From NCBI GenBank assembly GCA_020744425.1, contig JAGMUV010000051.1, forward strand, positions 164,742 to 228,741: 64,000 nt of DNA, in the 5' to 3' direction. The translations under genes and the position numbers were made by a program. Below the pieces are notes generated by a model. The model made no database searches, was not told the DNA's origin, and saw nothing but the letters and a program-made list of their open reading frames with translations. Positions 10,163-21,271 of this stretch are shown one piece after another. The number at the start of each line of letters is the position of its first letter. Position 1 is the first letter of the stretch. The DNA comes from Dactylonectria macrodidyma. Its lineage: Eukaryota; Ascomycota; Sordariomycetes; Hypocreales; Nectriaceae.

Positions 10163-11170
10163 ATGCATTCCTTCACAGTCTACAAAGGCAGCCAGGATGG
10201 CTCAATTAAGAAGGCCACTACAGAGAAAACGGAGCTCACGGGCGACCAAGTCCTCGTGAAAGTCACTGCTTCCGGCCTCTGCGGCACTGACGTCCACTAC
10301 CGCAACGAAGACATGGTTCTCGGCCACGAGGGCATCGGCATTGTGGAAGCAACGGGTCCTGCAGTTCGCCAGCTAAAGGAAGGCGATCGGGTGGGATGGG
10401 GCTACGAGCACGACAGTTGCGGCCTCTGCGAGCTTTGCCAATCTGGCCGTGAAACATTCTGCCCAAGCCGCAGTATGTACGGATTTGCAGATCTCGATCA
10501 GGGCTCCTTCGCTTCTGGTGCCATTTGGAAGGAATCTTTCCTCTTCAAAATCCCCGATAGTCTCACCGACGCCGAAGCTGCACCACTCATGTGTGCAGGG
10601 GCGACAGTTTTTAACGCTCTCCACATGCTCGATGATGCTGCCATTGCCCGTGTAGGCGTCATTGGTGTCGGCGGCCTTGGACACCTTGCGATCCTGTTCG
10701 CCGCTAAAATGGGGTGCGATGTCGCTGTCTTCAGTGGTACCGACTCCAAAAAGGCCGAGGCCATGAAGCTCGGCGCAAGGGCATTCTATTCCACCAAGGA
10801 CAAAAAAGAGCTCGACATTGGCGAGAAGAAGCTTGATATCCTGCTCGTCACCTCGAGCTCGCCGCCGGAATGGAGCCTGTTCACCCCGCTCTTAAGCCCG
10901 GGTGCGACTATTTTCCCACTCACCATCTCCTTTGGCGACTTCAGTATCCCCTACCCGGCCCTTGTCTCAATGGGTCTTCGTGTGCAAGGATCCATGGTCG
11001 CGCCACGAGCCATCCAAAAGCAAATGCTCGAGTTTGCGGCCCGAAACGGTGTCAAGCCGATAGTTCAGGCTTTTCCCATGACGGAGAAGGGCATAGCAGA
11101 GGCGTTTGAGGCGTTGGGGAGTGGGAAAATGCGATACCGAGGAGTGCTGATTCCTGGCGACCGCATGTAG
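10163..11170 (+). CDS. Zinc-dependent alcohol dehydrogenase (MDR, cinnamyl-alcohol type)
   Basis: Single exon, 335 residues, typical of the medium-chain dehydrogenase superfamily. Catalytic zinc ligands are Cys40 (GLCGTD), His55 with Glu56 (LGHEG) and the cysteine in LMCAG. The structural zinc lobe has four cysteines at about 86, 89, 92 and 100 (SCGLCELC then FC). The Rossmann motif GVGGLGHLA and the cofactor-specificity segment with SGTDSKK suggest NADP(H), as in cinnamyl or aryl alcohol dehydrogenases. It would interconvert an alcohol and an aldehyde in the cytosol; the substrate is not deducible. It is intron-free, unlike its neighbours. It is co-oriented with the upstream reductase and the downstream bZIP gene. 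Confidence 0.93.
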   Translation: MHSFTVYKGSQDGSIKKATTEKTELTGDQVLVKVTASGLCGTDVHYRNEDMVLGHEGIGIVEATGPAVRQLKEGDRVGWGYEHDSCGLCELCQSGRETFCPSRSMYGFADLDQGSFASGAIWKESFLFKIPDSLTDAEAAPLMCAGATVFNALHMLDDAAIARVGVIGVGGLGHLAILFAAKMGCDVAVFSGTDSKKAEAMKLGARAFYSTKDKKELDIGEKKLDILLVTSSSPPEWSLFTPLLSPGATIFPLTISFGDFSIPYPALVSMGLRVQGSMVAPRAIQKQMLEFAARNGVKPIVQAFPMTEKGIAEAFEALGSGKMRYRGVLIPGDRM

Positions 11171-12603
11171 TATCATGATGACCCCATTTTTCGAGCCAAG
11201 TGTGATTGACCGGAGATGCCGACGCTGGAGACGGGGCGGGGAGCAGTTTGGTCTCACAACCAAACAACACGACCGAGGCGTACTCAAAAGACTTACTTTA
11301 TAATACATGGAGTTGCTCGACATCAAAATAGCTTGCCAGTATCTATTCATGAGACAGATGACCAATCTTGAAAGGGGCGCGAGGAATCATGTATAACATG
11401 GCCTTTACGGTAGTCGCACGTCGGGATCTTTCGAGAGGAGAGCAAGGGACTCGGCAAGCGTCGCATGGCTCAAAGGACACGAATCCGACAGGAAGGGAGC
11501 ATAAACTAGCCAAGGGACAGATCTCCAAGCCAAGAACGAAGCAAGACTCGTATAGAGCTGGGGAGAGAGAGAGGGAGAGAAGGGTAGAGAGAGGTCCTAA
11601 GACGAGAGCGGAATCAAAGGAACGGAGCAGTGCCGAGTGCAGCACCCAGCAGCCAGGACGACATAAATGGAAGGCAATTGATAGGGGTGCTACACCATTA
11701 ACAGCGTTGAGTGACCTCATATAGGGAGCCCTACAGTAGGAGACTATGGACGTGCATACTTACATGCATGGCCGTCGCTGGGTCATTTGCTTGGGCTGTC
11801 CTAGCCATCCCCGGCCAATTCGATTGTTAAGGCGTGTCGAACCGGCTGGCTTCACCGCCTTGTGTGGGGTGACCTGAAGGGCGGACAAGGTTTTGGACTA
11901 AGAGAAGGCCGCGAAAAAGTCATCCCCTCCCCCCCCTTAGAGTAAGCCCGTTGTCAGACAATTGGCTCCACAGGGATCATTTGATGGCACCAGTCAATTG
12001 ATGAGAATTATCTGAGGAGCAAGAACCCAATGACTAGATGCAGTGAGTCGTGTAGCTCTTTATACACAAATGAAAGCATTGCCCGTTTAGGCAGTAGCAG
12101 CTGCCTGCAGGCAGCCGCTGTAGTGGGGTACGACTAATATGCGACACCCGTGTATGAAAATGGTGCTTTAACTTTCCTATCCTTGTAGCATTGATCTCCA
12201 TTTCGGGGGTGGGGGCACGCCTGGGGCCCCAAGGGTGAGCCAAGCAACAAGCCGTAACTTGTCCAAGGGGTCTTAGTGTCGAGCCGAGTGTCGGGGCAGC
12301 AGAGTTTTGTCCATTGAATGCACGAATTTCCTACATTTTGGAGGTTTCGGACGTATGCTAGAAACGGCGATAAAGACGCCGGTTTTAGTAGTTAACCGCT
12401 AGGCAGCAGAGTAACGATTGGTGTCTCCTGCCGGCAGCCCCGGTAAATCTGGCAGGGCCAGCACATCCAGTCAAATAAAGCCTTCCGACCCAGCGTCTCC
12501 AGCTGGCGCCATCTAGGCGCAGAGGTCCGTACAGTCACAGGCCAGCTCCGCCTAATCTGACCTTCCATGCGATTCCTCCGTACTTACCAACACCCACCCC
12601 AAG
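11171..12603. other. Intergenic with a purine-rich tract
   Basis: A GA-rich stretch (about 11564-11602) makes long but compositionally biased frames on both strands that I do not accept as genes. The rest is featureless apart from the promoter region of bZIP A. Confidence 0.5.
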
Positions 12604-13746
12604 ATGAAAGCCACCAGAGCTGATACCCAGCCAGCTGATGATGACCTGACAGTAAGCGCAACGAGAAAGGGGGGGTTAGTTGATTGGAGAGTGTGCGGCC
12701 CGCTGACAACGGCGCAGCTACGGAGAGAAAGAGGCAGAAATGCCCAGAGAGCCTTCAGACAGAGACAGATTACGGCGATCAACGAGCTTCGGGAAAGCAA
12801 CCATGCGATGCGGGTTGCCATCGCGTCTCTAACTCGCGTCGCATCTCGGCTAGGAAATGCGGAGCTCAATGATGCCGTGCATAACGCACGGCAAGCTGCC
12901 GGCTTCGATGATGACACGGAATGGGCCGATGGCTGCGGTGATGGACACGCAGCGGACCCAAGCACAGTTGGTAAACAACGGACACAAGCACTCACTCTGA
13001 CCGGCGCACCCTCATCGCCTCCATCTGGACATTATCGCACAGTGCCGTCCGGAACAGAAAATGGACGGCCAGCTCAACACGAAGACAGCGCAGAAAACGG
13101 ACAGCAACTGGGTTACCTGACCGGACGAATGTCCCCACGGCTTGGGTACGGTCTCTGGCTGGAGCGTCCAGTTTTCAGGGTGAACAACCCTCCCGTCGAT
13201 ATTGTTCCTTACCTGGAAGCCAATACCACTCTTTCCAGCGTCATCTTCTGGTCGGGTCTGTTATGGGGCTCCAATCTTCTCCGGGCTGCACTCGACGGTA
13301 ATAGCGAGGCTGCAGCAACGGCTCGTAAGGTATTTGGTGAGATTGTTCCAATGAAATCCGACCGCAGAGTTCTTGATGGCATCCACGCTCGACTGATGTT
13401 TCGCAAGCAGGGGTATGTCACGTCTGACCACCCCGGATACGACCCTGAAGGCGGAATGCGAATACAGGGCATGATGGTTCGCACATGTGCGGCTAATGGA
13501 ACACCGCTCGAAAGCTTTTTGCGGCCAGATAGAGTCGAGGATCTCTTAAGGGGCAGACTTGGAGAGGGTTATCAGGTTATTGAGCTGGGTTTGCAAGGCT
13601 TGGGTTCTTCGGAGGATTTATCGAGGGTCCGTAGATTGATTGACATGATGATTAGGAGCAGCGTGTGCTTGGGTGACGGGCCGCGGTTGAGGTTTGATGC
13701 GACAGTCCAGATTATCGAGTCTTGGTTGAATAACTGGACTGTTTAG
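12604..13746 (+). CDS. bZIP transcription factor A with DUF3425-type C-terminus
   Basis: Exons 12604..12651 and 12718..13746, 358 residues. The 66-bp intron happens to be open in frame, so a longer unspliced reading exists, but the paralogue at 30564 has an intron at exactly the same place after 16 codons, which decides for splicing. After MKATRADTQPADDDLT comes the basic region LRRERGRNAQRAFRQRQ (residues about 17-33, the fungal Pap1/Yap-like N..QRAFR signature) and a short leucine/isoleucine heptad stretch. From about residue 125 onward is a long conserved domain (TGRMSPRLGYGLWLE, NPPVDIVPYLE, GEIVPMKSDRR) of the kind found behind bZIP domains in fungi. Its role is probably nuclear regulation of nearby or stress-related genes; the target is inferred only from position. 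Confidence 0.87.
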   Translation: MKATRADTQPADDDLTVSATRKGGLVDWRVCGPLTTAQLRRERGRNAQRAFRQRQITAINELRESNHAMRVAIASLTRVASRLGNAELNDAVHNARQAAGFDDDTEWADGCGDGHAADPSTVGKQRTQALTLTGAPSSPPSGHYRTVPSGTENGRPAQHEDSAENGQQLGYLTGRMSPRLGYGLWLERPVFRVNNPPVDIVPYLEANTTLSSVIFWSGLLWGSNLLRAALDGNSEAAATARKVFGEIVPMKSDRRVLDGIHARLMFRKQGYVTSDHPGYDPEGGMRIQGMMVRTCAANGTPLESFLRPDRVEDLLRGRLGEGYQVIELGLQGLGSSEDLSRVRRLIDMMIRSSVCLGDGPRLRFDATVQIIESWLNNWTV

Positions 13747-15496
13747 CAGCCGGGGGAGCAGGAGCAGCTACTTACGAGCACAAATTATTGTCTTCATCCC
13801 CGTCTGCCAATGCTTGGGTCCGGTTTGAAGGTGTCGAAAATTGAAACCCGGAAGTTGCTTCAGACGTGGTGTTAGTCCTCTGGGGGCTTTACAGATGCTG
13901 AACTTACTCTCTAACAGTTGCAAAAAATTGATGCAAAGCTTCCGGGAAGGGATCCATCAAAAGCGAATAAGAGATTGCGTGCCTATTATCATCCTCGAGT
14001 ATGAGTCACCTTACAAGTGAATCGGTCCGGTGTGAAACTGGGTCACATCATGCCAAGCATGGTGTCTGACTGTGATGCTGCGCGGAGCCACAGCCACCTG
14101 AGAGCATTACCCACATTGGGCGACATAATTGCTCGGCAATCGTCGTGCTCTCCCATTTTTTCTGAGGCATTTTGACTGTCAATGACTGATCCGCAATGTA
14201 CTAGCTCCAATGGTTACTGATGACGGCACAACAGTTGCGCCGGCCGGATCGGCGCACGGGTCGAAGAACACGAAGATGAGGGGTTTAACAACGCCACTGC
14301 AGCCATCTGGTCTGCAATGGGACATCCTTTCAAATGCATCGCATCAAGGCACTGACACGATAGCAAGTTCGGGACGCGAACCTGACCGGCGCAGCACTAG
14401 TACCTGCGTCGGACCGCGAGTCGTCATTCTGCCGCCTGATATCTGTCATCCAGGCTCCGATGGTCTGCAAAGCTACGTGTCTGGGGCTAAATGCACATCA
14501 ACTTATATCTCATTTTCCTAAAAAGGACTGATTGCTGTGAGGGTCTCACGTCTAGGTCGGGCCTAGCAGTACGGCTCAGCTCGAGGATCGATGGCTAGCA
14601 CTGTTAAGATCGCGACTAAATACAGGGCGGAGCGCGAGGAGAGAAAAAGGGCAAGAATCAGGCCTCCTCACGCTTCAGGAGTTTTGGATGTCGTCGTCGT
14701 CTGCACATGTGACCGCCGTCACGCGCGGTCACTTGTGCCCTTTTCCTCAACATGTGACAGCTTCTCGTAGAATATCGAGAGGAGGTCGAAGTATCGGTGA
14801 GGGATTTAGGTGGGCGAAATGGGCCCGGATATCGTAGAGCTCAAGCTGCTCCAGCATCTCCCTTAATTCCTGGCCTTAGTTCAGTGTTTTTGCTTTGAAA
14901 TCGAATTGTCTGTCGCCTTCGAGAGCGGGGTTTGACATGAGGCTCCAATTGGCTTTATACTCGATACAGTAAAAGTGCCAGCCCCTGCCTTCAACGATGG
15001 GAGAAAGCCACCCCCCCCACCCGCCCAAACCAACATGCTTGATCTGTGGTCAAGATTCATTTCTTACCGAGGCCGAAGTAGGACCCAGCGGCCGCATGGT
15101 GTGGCATTCTCACCTCGCACGTGCTGTCTGTAATGGTACCTTCTCTCTAATGGGATCAGCTTTGACCGCTCGACACGGTAACAACACAGAGTAATGCCCA
15201 CGGGCATATCTTGACAGTTTTACGTACCCTTCGGTCGTGTTGGTGGACATGTTGATATGGATGACCAAGCAAATGGAGTGATGAAGAGACGGAAACCGGG
15301 CAACTCCTGCAGAAGTAATACAGTCTATTCAGTTATTGGTCTACCATCTTCTATATTTTGCGTATATATCCCTCACGCCTCCAGCATGGAAGTACTTTTC
15401 CAATCATCTGGACGTCGTGGTGACTTCACTCAACGAGCAGCTCCTTAGACTTTTCCTCCCTCCTAGACCATCCACATACATTGCCAGGCGTTGAAA
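13747..15496. other. Intergenic, no gene seen
   Basis: Contains an inverted ATCAGTAA at 14214-14221 beside CAATGACTGAT, as in the direct repeats near 7.6 and 9.6 kb. A TATA-like GTATATAT lies near 15361, ahead of the secreted protein. A frame at 14210-14521 has no family features. Confidence 0.5.
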
Positions 15497-16934
15497 ATGA
15501 ACGCCTTTCGTTACCTCAGCTGCTTAGCCCTGTTGGCCAGCACGGCATTGGCCGGAAGCCTTCAGGAAGTTACCACCCTCAAACCCATCTCCAAGGCCAA
15601 GAGCCTACAGGCGCGCACTGATGACTCGGCTGTAGCCCCGAGCAAGATCGTCGCTCTTGAGTACGGAATCGATTCTGAGCCTCTGGTCCATGTTGACCTC
15701 GACATGCAGAACCCTACCGTCTTGCTAGAGGACGTAGCATCCATCGACAACGTCACCTGCACCGATGGATTCATTGCCGTCTCGTTCACTTCAAAGGATA
15801 GCTTCCTAGCAGCTGTTGCAATATGGTCGAACAAGGGCGATCTCGTCTTCTTCACCAACCACTTGGGTGGCTGCGATACTGAAGAGGAACGTGGAGTCTT
15901 CCTTGTCAACCGCCTCAGTGGCAACGCGGAGACCTTGACTCTCACTGCTCATGCGGAGAAGAAGGATGTGGCTAGCACAGCTGGTAAGACTACCTTCCTG
16001 ACCCCGACACGGGCCTGATTTGTGAACTAGCGATGGCTGATGTCACGTAGCAAACACTGCCATCGCCTTTGAAGGTGTTCCGGTCGCCAAGAACCGCCGC
16101 TCCGTTGCGAAACGGGTCATCAATGAACGCGGAATCACTACTGATGAGAAAGGTCTGACCATTGGTGGCACCATCGGCCTCCCCAGAAACATGCCGATTT
16201 ACTCTTTCCCGCCATACCTCGATGTGTCGGCCGATTCTGCCGAGATCACCGCCAGTGTTACTTTCTCAGGCTTCTTGGACTACGACGTCGTTGGGGCAAA
16301 GCTGAAGCAGCTGTATGTCGATGTCGACACCAGCATTGACGCTGAGGTTGGGGTCACCATCGCCGTTACCGCGGAGTATCGTGACAGCTTCTCCTACAGC
16401 CCTGGCGAGTTGTCTTACATGGTCATCGACGTGCCGGGTATCATTACCCTGGGCCCCGAGCTCTTGTTTGCCATCGGTCTTGATATCGACGTTGCCGCTG
16501 GCGTCACTGTCACGGGAACCGTCGGCGCGGGCCTGAAAAACGGCCGCGTGCACCTTGACTTTCTCGACACCAACAAGACGAGCGCCACGCCCTGGAAGCC
16601 TGTCTACAACGCCAAGCTTGACCTCTCTGAGCGTGCCCGCGTTAAGGCCGACACTTGGATCGACGTCACCTTCCAGCTCATCGTCCAGGTCCTAGGTGTC
16701 GTTGATTTGACCGCCGGCCTCACAGCCCGTCCTCGATTTAACAACGAGTTCGCCTTTGCGGCCAGCCAGACTATCGATGAAGCCAATCACCCAAATGATC
16801 TGGTTTGTGCCCAAGGACTTAGCATCAAGAGCGATTTCTCTTTCGGCCTCTTCGCTTTTGTCACCAAACTCTGGTCCAACGCGGTCTACAGTGTTCAAAT
16901 CCCCATTGCCGAAGAGTGTTACACTTGGCTATAA
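15497..16934 (+). CDS. Secreted protein of unknown function, two beta-rich regions
   Basis: Exons 15497..15983 and 16051..16934, 456 residues. The N-terminus is a clear signal peptide (MNAFRYLSCLALLASTALAG), followed by a linker and a compact first region ending after GGCDTEEERGVFLVNRLSG. The 67-bp intron joins in phase 1 (GTAAGA donor, CACGTAG acceptor). After a basic spacer (KNRRSVAKRV, a possible Kex2-type KR site) the second region is rich in alternating beta strands (VTFSGFLDYDVV, VAAGVTVTGTVGAGL), has one NKT sequon and ends in a Cys-containing tail (EECYTWL). I tentatively associate the layout with fungal extracellular DUF7029/DUF7223-type proteins, from memory only. No catalytic signature is visible. 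It is probably exported or cell-surface. Confidence 0.85.
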
Positions 16935-18418
16935 GGAGCAGTCGTTCCCAATATCCCGTGGATCGTTTTACAGATATGGAAAAGTAAACACGGTGTGTCA
17001 GAATGTGGAGTTTGAAACGGCGCGCTGGCTTCTACAAGCTCTTCGGACGGCCAAAGTCTGACGAGGAGTTCAATAAGACAAATGCTGGGTTCTGGGGGGG
17101 CATAGCACTTTCCTGTAAACCTGAGGCCCGTCAACTTCATATCGGTACCACAAGCCCCGGGTAAACCCTATTAGATCCCTAGTGAATGCCACCTTCAAGA
17201 TCCAGAAACTACAGATTCAGTTGTATATTTTGCAAGTAACCGAGATAACGTAGCCTGTCAGCCATTCCAGCTAGAAGTAAGCTTCAGTTCCCAACGGGCG
17301 GACGTGAGAGCAGTAAACAATCGAAAAATATGAAGAGTAATTAATCCTATTACAGGAGAGTTCAAGGCTGTAAACGCCGATCAAGACGAGTTGGTCGACC
17401 AACTCCATGTGAAAGGCGACGCAGGTATGTGTAAATATGCCAAGAAAGCACAGGCGCTACTTAGAGCGGCCAGTCCGAGGAATTCGCCGTGACGCCAACC
17501 TGGTGAAAGGTTGAAATTTTCCGATGACCAACTCGTTAATGGACCCCCTACCCGAGACACAGCGATCTGGAAAGCCGCGGGGAGTTTCTCGGTGCCGAAG
17601 GAGTAGGAGATGAGGCCTCCGAGACTGACAACATAGCCAGCCACCTGGATGGTGGAAATGCTCCATGGACTCTTATTACCTCAATAGGAAGTAACGGAGG
17701 CAGGGTTACCCTGCACAGCGACTCAGGTGGATGGGGCACGGTGGCGAAATGTCGCGAGAATAGTTGCGATAAGACTGGGGTATGGTGGTGTCACGTATTG
17801 CCGAGGCAGACGCGCCCGGGGCTATCAGTAACCTGGGCAATGATGATTCCAGAAAAGCTCAGCCCAACTGCCAAGCTTCCGCCGCTCCGCCGCTCCCCGC
17901 GAAATTGTCTGACGACTCTCCCCCGGTGACATCCCTACCACGAGGCTGATAGCAGTTACCGGTACTCTATGAACCTCGGCACGAGAATGAGTTGGCTAAA
18001 TGTTTATCCTTCGATAGGCGGTTTGCTATGACCCTGGCAGATTCCGACTGAACCTCGTGTTTGGAAATGAGGTCAAGGAAACAGGGCTTTGCTAGCATCT
18101 TGCAGAGATTCGAGAGACTGGCAAGGTAACATGCTGTCATGTGGAACACTCGGCGACCCTGAACGATCGCTTTCAGTCTTTGTGACCATTACTTTCCTAT
18201 TCGGGGGCCGATAGGGATCTTTTGTGAAAGCTAAAAACGCTTGGGTCTTACGATCAGATGCCGTGCCCTCTCAGGCAAGATCAGTATGCATATAACTATC
18301 CCCGAAGTCCAGCACCCGTCATCGCAGAATACCATGATCCTCAATCCACCACACCTCATCACATTTTTCAATTGCTAGTTAATCTTTTTCAAATTGCCCT
18401 CAATCGAAAATCACTAAG
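16935..18418. other. Intergenic, no gene seen
   Basis: No coding region supported. Contains ATCAGTAA at 17824-17831 and a TATA-like GCATATAAC near 18288, ahead of the cutinase. Confidence 0.5.
17824..17831 (+). promoter_or_regulatory. ATCAGTAA octamer
   Basis: 588 bp upstream of the cutinase ATG. Same octamer as upstream of several neighbouring enzyme genes. Confidence 0.3.
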
Positions 18419-19219
18419 ATGAAGTTCCTCCCCATCGTTGCTCTACTGGCGGGTCTTTCAAGGGCCCTTCCACTCGATGCCGCGGCCAGTGATGGCAGCC
18501 TTACCACTCGAGCTCTCTTCTCGAGTGATGAGCTGCTCGACGGGGACGCGGGTTCTTGTCCCAGCGTAATCTTCGTGTATGCTCGTGGCTCCCTGGAGTT
18601 CGGAAACCTGGTAAGACTACTCGTTGTACGTGTGTTAAACCATACTGACATATTCTAGGGCTTCTTAGGGGGCCTTGTGGGTGATGGTATTAAAGCTGTG
18701 CTTGGCGAAGACCAAGTCTGGACACAAGGAGTTGGGGGAGACTACTCCGCCGCTATTGGCGACAATGGACTGCCTGATGGAACTAGCCCCGAGGCTATTC
18801 AGGAGATGATCGGTCTCTTCGAGCTTGCTGATAGAAAATGCCCTGACGCTACGCTTGTTTCTGGCGGCTGGAGGTTAGTACAGAACAAGTCCCTTTTTGG
18901 CACATTTGGACAGGAGCCATACTCACATGGTGATTACAGTCAAGGTGCGGCCCTGGTCGCCGCGTCCATACGTGACCTGAACCCAACGATCCGTGGCAAG
19001 ATTGCCGGCGCGATTCTCTTCGGCTACACCAAAAATAAACAGAACAACGGCCGCATTCCGAACTATCCCATCGACCGTCTTCGAGTGTTCTGTAACGATG
19101 GCGATGCGGTTTGCGAGGGTGAACTTAGTATTACGATTCCTCATCTGTTTTACCTGAGCGAGGCGCGTCGCAAAGCTCCTGAGTTCCTCGTTGAGCAAAT
19201 TAACAAGTACCAAGCTTGA
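18419..19219 (+). CDS. Cutinase (secreted serine esterase)
   Basis: Exons 18419..18610, 18659..18873 and 18940..19219, 228 residues, the usual cutinase length. A signal peptide ([16 protein letters not shown]) and short propeptide precede the mature start around [13 protein letters not shown], whose Ser contributes to the oxyanion hole. Core motifs are [19 protein letters not shown] and the nucleophile elbow GGWSQGAAL, where the codon for Ser136 is split by intron 2. Asp191 lies in CNDGDAVC and His204 in IPHLF. Cysteines for both disulfides are present. The enzyme would hydrolyse cutin or related polyesters outside the cell, which fits a plant-associated or litter fungus. The elbow has Trp where most cutinases have Tyr (GYSQG). 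Introns of 48 and 66 bp have canonical ends. No disabling change is visible. Confidence 0.93.
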
Positions 19220-21271
19220 TACATCAGGGGAAGAAGAATTGCGGGTTTGGATGGAAGTTACGTGCGCCCTCGATTGGGAGTCTGGACTCGGAGCAGGCTC
19301 AACAGAAAATTACCTTAGTGGGGTCAGAGACGGACGTTACAAGCTGAATGCCAGTAAGGAATGTCATTATGACTGCCTGACGGTGCAGTGTTGGCATATT
19401 GGTAGACAGCCTCCACGAATCTAGCCTGGTTTCATCTCATCCTCGTCCTATACACATACTTGGTCCGTTTTGTTCCTGGCTGGATAAGCTTAGTGGTCTA
19501 GCAAATCTCTAAGCTCGGTTTCGGCCAGCTGATACCGCTGTGATCCATAATCAAACATCTACGTTAAGAGAAGGAAATCATTGTGCCCGGTTGACATGTC
19601 TTGAAGAAGCAAACAGAGGCCCCAGAAGACAGCGAGAGAGACATTCTGTACCTCGTATCTAACAGTGGTAACAACAAGGATTCCCTCCAAATGAAGATTC
19701 CACGTTGGGCAAAATGGGTTGTCGTCGCATCGAGGCACCAGATCGTCAAATCAGCACGCAGGCAAGGTTAGCGACCCAGAAGCACAGACGCTGCTACGTT
19801 TGGCAGAATGCAAGGGGGTGGGAGAATTGTCTTGAGGGTGCCTCTAAGGCGGGCCAGCTAGAATGCACCACATATGTCACGATGTGTATTTGGGTAGCTG
19901 GGCGTGTATATGGCGTGTGACTGCTATAGCTATATCCTTCTAGCTGGTTTCAGTATAAGGATGTACAGGGACTCAGAGCGGGGACCGGACGCAATCAAGA
20001 ACATACATACACCCAATCAGACGCCTCACAGAATAAAGGCTCGTGACAAAGTGAGCTAGTGCAGTACCCAAAAATATGACCAGGTTAATGTGGCCGCAAT
20101 TGCGGACCCGCTGTGTGGGCCATATTCAAGTCCCAGTGAGTCCAGGTCGACCGAGAATGGTAGAGAAATTGGGCAAAATTGAGCCATCAGCGGTATTATA
20201 CAGTAATATTTTCACAGCATTAAAGAGAATTATTCCGCGTTTTAAATCGGTTACTCGGCAAGCGACAGCGTCTCTGTTATATTCCTTGACAACTATCAGA
20301 TTGAATCCTGCAAAAATGTCTCTCCGGGGCTGCACTCCAGAAGTATGGCGAGAGAAGATCCGCCCTAGCACCAGGAGGGAACGAAAAGACTGGATTCGCG
20401 CGGCTGGTTACAATTTGTCTAACCTTCGACGTGATTAAGTTTTCATTGACCTCCTCACCGATATGTACATACATGCGACACGCTTCTCCATGGTTTGATT
20501 CCTCATATCAGCCACCTGAAGCTGTGGGCGGCTTCCGGCGGCTTCCGGAGGTCGGGACGGAGGCCCGGACCGGAGAACCCACAAGCCGGGAGCCTGAGGC
20601 CGGGAGCTTAGATTCCGGTCTCTGAGGAACTCTTCAAACGTCTCAAGATTCCCTCAAAATATGACCCCTAAATGCGACAACTACAAATCGAGCTGGAGAT
20701 GATGCTTGATATCATCCATCCTCCATGACAGACCCATGGTTCAAACTTTTCCTTTATTATTAATCGTCAGATACACGAGACACTATACTAAAACCAATCC
20801 AAGCAACGCATGCTTTTCCCTGTACGCTGAGATGAATATCTCCATCTAAATGGATCATGTCCGAGAAACTGTCACTTTCTTGGCCATATGCTTGATGTCT
20901 ATGTCTGACCTCTGTTGGTGTAACAGGTGCAGGGGTATCGTGGACCGGTTTTTCGGTCGCTCAAAGACCCTGTGGGTCCGCGCATTTTGGCGCCAAACCA
21001 GCCCCAGAATCGAAGGTCACGCCTCTCCACAGGCCCTTCGCCTTTGCGCGAAAAACCCCATACAAACGACGCGGGGCCGCAGAAAAAAGTGACAAAACCG
21101 AAGGTCAGCTGACTTGCCTTTGTATGCGCCGCCCTTCCAAAATGCGCCGCAAATAAACCACCAAAATCGCGTCGATCACCACCTCCATCATCCACCTTAA
21201 TTGCACTGCAATTGCGCCACAACCACGACCCTCCCGGCCCAGCTGACCCCGTATCTTGTCATCTATGTACT
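19220..21271. other. Intergenic; 5' flank of the Crypton
   Basis: A 120-residue frame at 20076-20438 has no family features. A GC-rich patch with short repeats (GGCGGCTTCC, CCGGGAGC) lies at 20525-20620. From about 20927 the sequence becomes GC-rich and may belong to the transposon, whose end I could not define. Confidence 0.4.

Noticed and set aside
11343..11724. Long frames on both strands around the GA-rich tract
   Set aside because: They arise from biased composition and show no domain, signal or splice context.
12604..13746. Unspliced 380-residue reading of bZIP A
   Set aside because: The extra 22 residues are an in-frame intron; the paralogue has an intron at the same point and the basic region follows directly once it is removed.
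14210..14521. 103-codon plus-strand frame
   Set aside because: No recognisable family, starts at a TTACTGAT repeat copy and has a random-like composition.
20076..20438. 120-codon frame upstream of the Crypton
   Set aside because: Basic, low-complexity translation without homology cues; kept as intergenic.
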